Made by a program: the position numbers and the translations under genes. A stretch of 37,726 nucleotides of DNA, taken from positions 1 through 37,726 of the forward strand of contig NZ_BOPF01000064.1 of assembly GCF_016863615.1 (NCBI RefSeq), in the 5' to 3' direction. How positions within the stretch are numbered: the first letter of the stretch is position 1; each line of letters starts with the position of its first letter. A model generated the notes under the pieces. It did no database searches. It was given only the letters and a program-made list of their open reading frames with translations, and had not been told where the DNA came from. Shown here piece by piece: positions 16,356-23,117 of the stretch. Source of the stretch: Virgisporangium aliadipatigenens. GTDB lineage: Bacteria > Actinomycetota > Actinomycetes > Mycobacteriales > Micromonosporaceae.

Positions 16356-16991
16356 TTGAACAGAACACGTCGCCTGCTGCTCACCGTCGTCGCCGCCGGG
16401 GCGTTTCTCGCGGTCGGTGCGGGCATCGCGTACGCCAGCATCCCGGACGGGGACGGCGTGATCCACGGCTGCTACAACCCCGAGACCGGCGCGCTGCGGG
16501 TCATCGACAGCGACCCGCTCGGGCCGGTCAAGGGGGAGTGCGGCGCCGCGGAGAAACCGCTGAACTGGAACCAGAAGGGGCCGGCGGGTCCGGCCGGACC
16601 GCAGGGGCAACAGGGGATTCCCGGGCCGCAGGGAACGCGCGGGCCGAGTGGCCCGCCCGGGCCGAGCGGCCCGCCGGGGGCCGCCGCGAAGAAGACCGTC
16701 TCCGGTGTGATCACCGCCAACGGCGGTGTGCGGGCCGGCAGCGGCTTCACCGTCACGCACGCCGGTTCCGGCATCTACGACCTGGTGTTCCCGGCCGGTA
16801 CCTGGCCCGCCGGCACCGTTCCGGCGTTCGTCGCCACCTGCAACGACGGGCCGTTCTACACCTTCACCGATCCGGTCGAACTGCTGGGCAACGGCACCTT
16901 CCGGGTGCGGGTGTTCGTGTGGGCGCCGAACGCCGTCGCCGGACCGACCCTCGTGGACCGGGCGTTCAGCTTCAGCGCGACGCAGACGTGA
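16356..16991 (+). CDS. Secreted collagen-like protein, 211 aa
   Basis: The signal peptide [19 protein letters not shown] is followed by an N-terminal segment ([18 protein letters not shown], then LRVID and Cys62) typical of actinobacterial collagen-like proteins. Twelve uninterrupted Gly-X-Y triplets (75-110, rich in GPP, GPA, GPS) come next and would form a short triple helix; a beta-rich C-terminal domain (115-211) follows. It is likely a trimeric extracellular protein. The TTG start at 16356 is supported by GAAGGGA 6-7 nt upstream. It has no LPXTG or other wall anchor. Function unknown. Confidence 0.88.
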   Translation: MNRTRRLLLTVVAAGAFLAVGAGIAYASIPDGDGVIHGCYNPETGALRVIDSDPLGPVKGECGAAEKPLNWNQKGPAGPAGPQGQQGIPGPQGTRGPSGPPGPSGPPGAAAKKTVSGVITANGGVRAGSGFTVTHAGSGIYDLVFPAGTWPAGTVPAFVATCNDGPFYTFTDPVELLGNGTFRVRVFVWAPNAVAGPTLVDRAFSFSATQT

Positions 16992-16993
16992 AC

Positions 16994-17006
16994 GTCCACT
17001 GTGGAC
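16994..17006. repeat. GTCCACTGTGGAC palindrome, copy 2
   Basis: A full 13-bp palindrome in the 27-bp gap between the convergent collagen-like and Clp_N/caspase genes; it might also act as a short bidirectional stem. Confidence 0.85.
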
Positions 17007-17018
17007 ATGCGCGGTGCG

Positions 17019-19274
17019 TCAGAGCCAGTGCGGGTTGCGGGTCAGCGCCAGATCGCCGATCAGGTCGGAGCCGCGGTGCTGCGGGGCCGGCAGTCCGCGT
17101 TCGGTCAGGGTGCGGCGCAGCCACGGGTAGACGTGGTTGAGTCGTAGCAGCCGTCCCGCCGTCGGCGTTCCCTCGCGCAGCAGCTCCAGCAGCGCGCCGG
17201 TGAACGCCGACGTGCGGGCGTCGTCGACGATCCGGGCGGGGTTGGTCGCCGAGGTGGCGGTCAGCACGTAGGTGCCGGCGACGTCGACCTGCCCGCCGGC
17301 GATCCCGTCCGCGCCCGCCATCAGCCCGATCGCGCGGCCGGAGAAGCAGCAGTCCAGGACCACCACCTTGTTGCTCGCCGGGCTCTCCACGACGGCCAGC
17401 CGCAGCGCCTGGTACGCCAGCGCGGTGAATACCGCCCGGCGGTTGCGGGTGGTCGCCAGGCCCAGGTACAGCTCCCCGTTGGAGGCGACGAGCCCGTGCC
17501 CGGCGTAGTACACGACGAGCGTGTCGGTGGTCTCCTCGGCGATCTCGGCCAGCTTGGCGGCCGCGTCGTAGGACGGGTTGACGAACGTGTGCACGTGGCG
17601 CGGCTCGAAGCCGCCGATCGCCGGGTCGGCGAGAATGTCGGCGAGATTCAGCAGATTTCCGCGCACCGCCGGCAGGTCGGGCAGGTCCGGGTCGTCGTAG
17701 TCGGCCGTTCCGATGAGAACGGCGGCCGAGCGCGCCGGGTCGGGAAGGCGGCCGGAGGTCTCCGGGATCGCCGGGACGGCGGGGGCGGCCTGTTGGCGGC
17801 GCTCCTGGGCGCGGCTGAGCACGGCCCAGCGGGCGAGCAGGTCGCGGTGCTCGGTGTGCAGGCGGGAGACGGCGGGCCACTGCCGGGATTCGATGGCGGC
17901 GTCGCGTTCGGCCATCACCTCGGCCAGGCGGGCGTCGATCTCCTCCAGCGTGTGCAGTCCCCGGACGAGCCGGATCCCTTCGGTCAGGCCGGTGCCCGGC
18001 GGATCCCCGTCCGGCGGCCGCTCTTCGGCCGGCCCTTCGCCGGGCGGCGATGCGTCGGGGGGCGGCGAGTCGGGGCGCGCGGCGTCGGGCGGCGATGCGT
18101 CAAGGCGCGGCGAGTCGGGCTGTGGGGCGTCGGGCGGCGGTGACGCAGCGGTCGGCGGCGGCCCGGGAGCGCGGGCGGCCGGCATGACGGCCAGCGGCCA
18201 CAGCACCTGCGTCGGCGTCTCCAGGTCCAGCGCCGGGACGGTGGCCACGTCCGGCACCGGCGCCGAAACGGTGGCCAGGTCCGGCTCCGGCGCGAAGACG
18301 GTCGTCGCGTCGGGCTCCGGTGCGCCGGCGACCGCGGCGACGACCGGCAGTTCGACCGTCGTCGCGGAGCGCTCCGGCAGCCGGTCGAGGACCGCCGCGA
18401 CGTTGACCCCGGCGCCGTCGAGCACCTGCACCGCCATCGCGTCGCCCTCCCGGAGCAGGCCGCGCAGCAGATGTTCGGGTCGCACCTGCGGGTCACCGGC
18501 CTCGCGGGCCACCTCGACGGCGTGCTCCAGGGCCTCCCGCGCCCGGGCGCTGAACGGCAGGTGGCCGCCGGAGTACCGTTCGCCCTCGCCGAGCAGATAG
18601 CGCACCCGGTGACGGGCCGCGTCGGGCGCGAGATACAGGCCCATCGACACGCTCGTCTGCGCGTCGGCGAGGATGCCGAGCAGCAGGTGTTCGGTGCCGA
18701 TGTAGCCGTGGCGGAAGCCGCGCGCCTCGGCGGCGGCCCGTTCGAGCACGGCGCGGCTGCGCCGGTCGAGGTGCGCGAAGACGGAATCGGACCACGAGTG
18801 GCCCGGCACGCGACCGTCCGGTATGGACGGACGGTCCGAGGGCTCGGGCTCCATCCCGGCGTCGTACAGCCGCAGAACCGCTTCGCGCGCCGTCGCGATG
18901 TCGATGTCGGTGCCGGGCAGCGCGCTGCCCAGCGAGGCGATCGCGGCCAGCAGCAGATGTTCGGTGCCGCGGTGCTCGTGTCCGAGCCGCTGCGCCTCGA
19001 CCGGGAAGCGCTCCAGGGTGCGCAGCGCGGAGTCGCCGAACGGGATCGTGCCCTCCGGCGCGGGCCCGCGCGCGGCGATCGCGTCCAGCTCGCGGAAGAG
19101 CGCGTCCGGGTGCACGCCGAGCGCGCGCAGCACCCGGACCCCGGCACTGTCGCCGATCCGGATGATCCCCAGGAGCAGGTGGACAGCGGTGATCGTGCTG
19201 CTGCCCCGGGAGCGGGCCGCGGCCTGAGCCTCCATGAGCACCTGCCGCGCCGGCCAGGTGGAGCGGTCGAACAC
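17019..19274 (-). CDS. Clp_N-repeat protein fused to a caspase-like protease, 751 aa
   Basis: Four Clp_N-type helical repeats (about 1-65, 78-140, 165-230, 238-300; for example GTEHLLLA, GTEHLLLG and RPEHLLRGLL) form two double Clp_N domains, the substrate/adaptor-binding module of ClpA/ClpC. No AAA+ domain follows. Instead there are three 10-residue repeats (318-347), a Pro/Ala/Asp-rich linker (368-427), a predicted coiled coil (440-497) and a caspase-like C14 domain (515-751) with His593 (YYAGHGL) and Cys643 (VVLDCCFSGRA). The GTG at 19274 starts exactly at the conserved FDRSTWPARQVL of repeat 1; the frame runs open upstream but there it overlaps the divergent gene. Both catalytic residues are present and no signal peptide is seen. 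Proposed role: a cytosolic protease recruited by, or sensing, a Clp adaptor or degron. Unproven. Confidence 0.88.
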   Translation of the reverse strand: MFDRSTWPARQVLMEAQAAARSRGSSTITAVHLLLGIIRIGDSAGVRVLRALGVHPDALFRELDAIAARGPAPEGTIPFGDSALRTLERFPVEAQRLGHEHRGTEHLLLAAIASLGSALPGTDIDIATAREAVLRLYDAGMEPEPSDRPSIPDGRVPGHSWSDSVFAHLDRRSRAVLERAAAEARGFRHGYIGTEHLLLGILADAQTSVSMGLYLAPDAARHRVRYLLGEGERYSGGHLPFSARAREALEHAVEVAREAGDPQVRPEHLLRGLLREGDAMAVQVLDGAGVNVAAVLDRLPERSATTVELPVVAAVAGAPEPDATTVFAPEPDLATVSAPVPDVATVPALDLETPTQVLWPLAVMPAARAPGPPPTAASPPPDAPQPDSPRLDASPPDAARPDSPPPDASPPGEGPAEERPPDGDPPGTGLTEGIRLVRGLHTLEEIDARLAEVMAERDAAIESRQWPAVSRLHTEHRDLLARWAVLSRAQERRQQAAPAVPAIPETSGRLPDPARSAAVLIGTADYDDPDLPDLPAVRGNLLNLADILADPAIGGFEPRHVHTFVNPSYDAAAKLAEIAEETTDTLVVYYAGHGLVASNGELYLGLATTRNRRAVFTALAYQALRLAVVESPASNKVVVLDCCFSGRAIGLMAGADGIAGGQVDVAGTYVLTATSATNPARIVDDARTSAFTGALLELLREGTPTAGRLLRLNHVYPWLRRTLTERGLPAPQHRGSDLIGDLALTRNPHWL
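18234..18323 (-). repeat. Three 30-bp in-frame repeats in the linker of the Clp_N/caspase gene
   Basis: Encodes APEPDATTVF, APEPDLATVS and APVPDVATVP in tandem (residues 318-347). The units have diverged and are followed by a longer Pro/Asp-rich low-complexity stretch, marking a flexible tether between the Clp_N and caspase parts. Confidence 0.85.
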
Positions 19275-19370
19275 GGCCGTCAGGGTAGCGTCCACCGGCT
19301 CGATAGTCTGTCCACGCGGATACACAGCGGCCGGATGCGCACACGCAGCGCAGGCAAGAGGGGAGATCAC

Positions 19371-20510
19371 GTGCTCGCGATCGTCGGGGGACGGGTGGTG
19401 CCGATCGAGGCGGCGCCCGTGAACGTCGGGACGGTCCTGGTGGACAACGGTCGGATCACGGCCGTCGGTGCCGACGTGGCCGTTCCGGCCGGTGCGAAGG
19501 TGGTCGACGCGGCGGGCGCCTGGGTGCTGCCCGGACTGATCGACGCGCACACCCACCTCGGCGTGTACGAGGAGGGCGACGGCTGGGCCGGCCACGACAT
19601 GAACGAGATGACCGACCCGAACACCGCACACGTGCGCGCCATCGACGCGATCAACCCGGCCGACACCGGCTTCCGCGACGCGATCGCCTCCGGCGTCCTC
19701 GCCGTGAACGTCCAACCCGGCTCGGGCAACCCGATCGGCGGCCTGACGGTGGCGGTCAAATGTCACGGCCGCACCGTCGACGACATGGTGCTGCGCCAGC
19801 CGAGCGGCCTCAAGTCGGCCCTGGGCGAGAACCCGAAGCGGGTCTACGGCGACCAGCACAAGATGCCGATGAGCCGGCTCGGGACGGCGGCCGTCATCCG
19901 GGAGGCGTTCGTCAAGGCGGAGAACTACCTGCGCGGCGAGGACGATCCGACCCGCGAACGGGACCTGCGGCTGGAGGCGCTGGCGCGGGTGCTGCGCAAG
20001 GAGATCCCGTGGCGGCAGCACAGCCACCGCGCGGACGACATCGCGACCGGGCTGCGCATCGCGGCGGAGTTCGGGTACGACCTGGTGATCGACCACGGCA
20101 CCGAGGCGCACCTGATCGCCGACGTGATCGCCGCACGCGGTGTGCCGGTGGTGATCGGGCCGGTGATGGGTTCCCGGGCCAAGGTGGAGCTTCGCAACGT
20201 GTCACTGGCCAACCCCGGGATCCTGGCCGCCGCGGGAGTGGAGATCGCCATCACGACCGATCACCCGTTCCTGCCGATCCAGCACCTGATCCACCAGGTG
20301 GCGTTCTGTGTGAAGGAAGGTCTCGACCGGGAGACCGCGCTGCGGTCGGTGACGCTGACCCCGGCGCGCGTCCTGGGGATCGCGGACCGGGTCGGCTCGC
20401 TCGCGCCCGGCAAGGACGCGGACCTGTGCCTGTGGTCCGGCGACCCGCTCGACCCGATGAGCCGCGTGGAGAAGGCCTTCGTCGACGGCGTCGAGGTCTT
20501 CAGTAGGTAG
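19371..20510 (+). CDS. Metal-dependent amidohydrolase, 379 aa
   Basis: A member of the amidohydrolase superfamily (the imidazolonepropionase-related group by resemblance), hydrolysing an amide or cyclic amide. Visible: a beta-sandwich start (IVGGRVVPIEA), LPGLIDAHTHLG with metal ligands His60/His62, later metal-site candidates in WRQHSHRADD and VIDHGTEAHL, and ITTDHPF with the likely catalytic Asp. The ending SLAPGKDADLCLWSGDPL is the standard C-terminal sandwich. No signal peptide is seen. GTG start with AGGGGAG 5 nt upstream. It is divergent from the Clp_N/caspase gene across 96 bp, so the two may share a promoter region, and it overlaps the glycoside hydrolase gene tail-to-tail by 11 bp. 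The substrate is unknown. Confidence 0.9.
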   Translation: MLAIVGGRVVPIEAAPVNVGTVLVDNGRITAVGADVAVPAGAKVVDAAGAWVLPGLIDAHTHLGVYEEGDGWAGHDMNEMTDPNTAHVRAIDAINPADTGFRDAIASGVLAVNVQPGSGNPIGGLTVAVKCHGRTVDDMVLRQPSGLKSALGENPKRVYGDQHKMPMSRLGTAAVIREAFVKAENYLRGEDDPTRERDLRLEALARVLRKEIPWRQHSHRADDIATGLRIAAEFGYDLVIDHGTEAHLIADVIAARGVPVVIGPVMGSRAKVELRNVSLANPGILAAAGVEIAITTDHPFLPIQHLIHQVAFCVKEGLDRETALRSVTLTPARVLGIADRVGSLAPGKDADLCLWSGDPLDPMSRVEKAFVDGVEVFSR

Positions 20511-22680
20511 ACCCCTTGGTGCGCAGCACGGTGATGGAGTAGGGCGGCAGCAGCACCGCGTCGCCCTCCTCGACGGTGTGCCGGTACGGCGGCTCGTTGA
20601 GCCCGGGGTAGGCGTGCCCCTGCGGGTGCGGGATCCACTCGTACTGCAGCGGCGAGTACTGCCACAGCTTCAGCTCGCCGCCGACCGGCCGCTGCGCGTT
20701 CTCGGAGCCGTGCGTGAGCCGCACGGTCAACGACTTGCGCGGGTTCTTGTTGAGGATCATGACGGAGAGTTTCCCGTCCGGGCGGCGCAGCGCGTAGGCG
20801 GTGACGGTTCCACTGTCCACTGAGGACGTCGCCTTGTAGACGGTGTGCTTGCCGGTGCCGGGCTGCGCCCAGTGGTGGTTGACCAGCTGTGCCGAGTGGA
20901 ACGTCGCCAACGGGCGCACCGGCTGGTCCTCCACGAACTGGAACAGCATCAGGTTGCCCCAGGTGTTGCACGGCTTGCCCTCGTCCTCCTGGAAGACGTC
21001 GTTGGGTTCGAGCCCGTAGTAGTAACTGGTCTCCCCGCCGAGGGTGAGCAGGTGCGCGGCGATCTCGGCGTTCATGATGGCGCCGGGCATCTCCACCTCC
21101 GGCTGCCCGACGAACGACGAGTAGCCGTACTCGGTGATCACCTTCGGCACCTCGCGCGGGAGTCCCGCGGCCTCCTGCTTCTTGAGGATGTCGGCGAGCA
21201 TGCCGGGCTGCCGGGCGAGCGGGCCGGACGGTTCCTCGCACACGTCGTCGAACGGGTACCACTCGAAGGAGAAGAAGTCGAAGTCGTCCATGCGGCCGCG
21301 CTTCTTCAGGTACGACACGAACTGGCCGGTCCACGAGCGCACGCCGTCCCGGTCCGGCCAGGCGAACCAGTCGGGGATGACGGTCTGGTACCCCGGCCCG
21401 CCGAACTCCAGTTCGGGGTTCTCCCCCTTCATGGCGGTCGCCATCTGCAGGTACAGGGCGGCGTAGTCGGCCGGCTGGGCGATCTGGCCGTCGGGCTCCT
21501 CGCCGACCTCGACCCGTTCGACGGGGAAGCCCCGGTTGCGCAGGTAGGCGGCGAGCGCGGCGGCGTCGTCGGGGGTGCCGTACAGCGCCGGCACCGGCAC
21601 CATCATCGGCGCGTCGTTGGTGATGCCGCTGGCGAAGGTGCGTTCGAAGCTGGCGTGCTCGTAGTTCTTGTCGAGGTCCTCGGCGCGGTGCCACGGGTCG
21701 GTGGAGGAGGTCACCATGTGCGTCTGGTTCTGCGAGCGGTCGTGCTTCACGTGGTCGACGAAGGTGCCGCCCTTGGTCTGGCCGACGGACAACTCCCGCA
21801 CGGCGTAGCCGAGCCGGTCGCGCACGTCCGTGCTGCCGGGCGGTGCGGTGTCGCTGTCGGCCGTCATGAGCACCCGCACGAACTGCACGGTCACCGGCGC
21901 GTTCGCCACCTTGACGGTCTGGGTGCCGCCGCGGCCGGTGTGCGCGCCGATCGGGAAGTCCTTCCAGTCGACCGGCCCCTCCTGCGCGGGGAAGAGGGCG
22001 TCCTCACCGGTCCAGTACTGCACCCGGAACTGCGTGGCGTACGGGGTTCCCCAGGCGATCCGCAGGGTGTCCACCGGCACGGGCTCGTCGAACGCGGCGA
22101 GCATCCACTGTGGATGGTCGGCGTCCGGCTCCTTCGTGAAGTGCGAGTCGAGGTACGGGTTGCTCTTCCAGAACGAGTCGGGGTTGCCGTCGGCCAGGCG
22201 CGAGTAGCCGTCGTTGTTGGCCTGGTCGATGGTGTTGCCCCGGCGCGGCAGGTGGTACCCGTAGGAGACCCCCGGGTCGTCGCGCACCTCGGTGTCGGAG
22301 GTCCAGTAGCCCTGCTGCTTCGCGGGGTCGCTCCAGGTGCCGTTCGGGTTCCAGTGCCAGGCCTTGACGCCGAGTTCGGTGCGCAGCCGGTAGCTGATCG
22401 CGCCGAAGCCGGCGGAGCGCATCGCCTTGATGTTGTCCGGGGTCCAGACCTTGTCGATCTCGCCCTTCTCGAGCCCGTCGATGCCCGCGCCCAGGGCGTG
22501 TGTCCCGGGGAACGTGTTCAGCGGCGCATCCGTCACGACCTGCACGACGCTGTCGGTGACCGGCACAGCGGGCGCGCTGCGCTCGAACGGGTCCGCGACG
22601 GCGACCGCCACCCCGGCGGCGACGGTCAGGAGTGCGGCCGCGAAGGGGCCCTTACGACGGGGCATCCGGTGACGCGTCAC
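20500..22680 (-). CDS. Secreted glycoside-hydrolase-like protein with inserted beta-sandwich domain, 726 aa
   Basis: The N-terminal MPRRKGPFAAALLTVAAGVAVAVA is a signal peptide or anchor. Residues 150-305 resemble an F5/8-type carbohydrate-binding beta-sandwich (DGYSRLADGNPDSFW; FDEPVPVDTLRIAWG; VQFVRVLM). A (beta/alpha)8 barrel covers about 330-620, with Glu395 (VGEEPDGQ) as candidate acid/base and Glu517 (VITEYGYSS) as candidate nucleophile, the clan GH-A layout. A C-terminal beta domain (620-726: YALRRPDGKLSVMILNKNP) is like those of GH39/GH51-type enzymes. The exact family cannot be assigned by eye. GTG start at 22680; the ATG at 22665 is an alternative. A perfect palindrome GTGACGCGTCAC (22669-22680) covers the start. 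Confidence 0.82.
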   Translation of the reverse strand: MTRHRMPRRKGPFAAALLTVAAGVAVAVADPFERSAPAVPVTDSVVQVVTDAPLNTFPGTHALGAGIDGLEKGEIDKVWTPDNIKAMRSAGFGAISYRLRTELGVKAWHWNPNGTWSDPAKQQGYWTSDTEVRDDPGVSYGYHLPRRGNTIDQANNDGYSRLADGNPDSFWKSNPYLDSHFTKEPDADHPQWMLAAFDEPVPVDTLRIAWGTPYATQFRVQYWTGEDALFPAQEGPVDWKDFPIGAHTGRGGTQTVKVANAPVTVQFVRVLMTADSDTAPPGSTDVRDRLGYAVRELSVGQTKGGTFVDHVKHDRSQNQTHMVTSSTDPWHRAEDLDKNYEHASFERTFASGITNDAPMMVPVPALYGTPDDAAALAAYLRNRGFPVERVEVGEEPDGQIAQPADYAALYLQMATAMKGENPELEFGGPGYQTVIPDWFAWPDRDGVRSWTGQFVSYLKKRGRMDDFDFFSFEWYPFDDVCEEPSGPLARQPGMLADILKKQEAAGLPREVPKVITEYGYSSFVGQPEVEMPGAIMNAEIAAHLLTLGGETSYYYGLEPNDVFQEDEGKPCNTWGNLMLFQFVEDQPVRPLATFHSAQLVNHHWAQPGTGKHTVYKATSSVDSGTVTAYALRRPDGKLSVMILNKNPRKSLTVRLTHGSENAQRPVGGELKLWQYSPLQYEWIPHPQGHAYPGLNEPPYRHTVEEGDAVLLPPYSITVLRTKGSTY
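22102..22116. repeat. TCCACWGTGGA palindrome, copy 3
   Basis: CATCCACTGTGGATG, 15 bp and palindromic to its ends, inside the glycoside hydrolase gene. Confidence 0.8.
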
Positions 22681-22748
22681 GGGGTTCCATGCTCCCCGGC
22701 GCGCTCACCCGGACACAACGGCCGAGCGACGGACCCCGAAAGGTCCTC

Positions 22749-22880
22749 CTATTTGGTGGGTTTCCCGGCTCCGGCGCAGGGGCCGCCGCGCTCCTCGTTT
22801 TCGTGCGGCGGGGTGGCGGCTCCGGCGCTGACGTGCACCCGGGCGCCGCACACCGGGCATCTGCTCATGACGTCGACCAT
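22749..22880 (-). CDS. Small zinc-ribbon protein, 43 aa
   Basis: An easily missed short gene encoding a start Met, RCPVCGARVHVSAG, a Pro/His stretch and GGPCAGAGK. Cys8 and Cys11 (CPVC) with His26 and Cys35 (PPHENEERGGPC) form a plausible C-x2-C / H-x8-C zinc site. Actinobacterial genomes and phages carry many such mini zinc ribbons of unknown role. The start is ambiguous: ATG 22880 (43 aa) or ATG 22868 (39 aa); neither has a clear ribosome site. It lies in the 437-bp gap between the glycoside hydrolase and SARP genes. Confidence 0.6.
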   Translation of the reverse strand: MVDVMSRCPVCGARVHVSAGAATPPHENEERGGPCAGAGKPTK

Positions 22881-22887
22881 GGCCGGT

Positions 22888-23013
22888 GTGATACCCGTTC
22901 ACGTCCTGCTCAACCCGCCTGTGGAGGATCTGTTGACCACGGTGCGCCAGGCTGTACGGCGGGTGCGCGCGGTCCCGGACGGGGACGTGTCGCCGGAGGG
23001 GCCGCCCGGCTGA
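22888..23013 (+). CDS. Possible small hypothetical protein, about 41 aa
   Basis: A short frame from GTG 22888 (or ATG 22879 or 22867) to TGA 23011. It encodes IPVHVLLNPPVEDLLTTVRQ followed by AVRRVRAV and an acidic, Gly/Pro-rich tail: one amphipathic helix. The upstream starts would overlap the minus-strand zinc-ribbon start. No family recognised and no clear ribosome site. The remaining bases to 23105 show nothing else. Confidence 0.25.
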   Translation: MIPVHVLLNPPVEDLLTTVRQAVRRVRAVPDGDVSPEGPPG

Positions 23014-23105
23014 CTCCCGCGCACGCCGGGGCCGCGGCGCCCGCAACCGGGCCGCTACGCGCCGTGTCCGCCGGGCCGGATCGACGGCGGCAACTGCGAC
23101 GCCGG

Positions 23106-23111
23106 TAGTCT
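23106..23111 (+). promoter_or_regulatory. -10 hexamer TAGTCT, leaderless start of the SARP regulator
   Basis: TAGTCT ends 6 nt before the ATG at 23118, and no Shine-Dalgarno sequence is present, which favours leaderless translation. Confidence 0.5.
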
Positions 23112-23117
23112 GCCTCG

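Noticed and set aside
16994-17006. The GTCCACTGTGGAC stem as the terminator between the convergent genes
   Set aside because: Only a 6-bp stem with essentially no loop; the same palindrome occurs inside genes, so it is not specific to gene ends.
19275-20111. Extension of the Clp_N/caspase frame upstream to 20111
   Set aside because: The extra part lies antisense to the amidohydrolase, has Arg/Val/His-rich non-protein composition, and the Clp_N domain begins exactly at GTG 19274.
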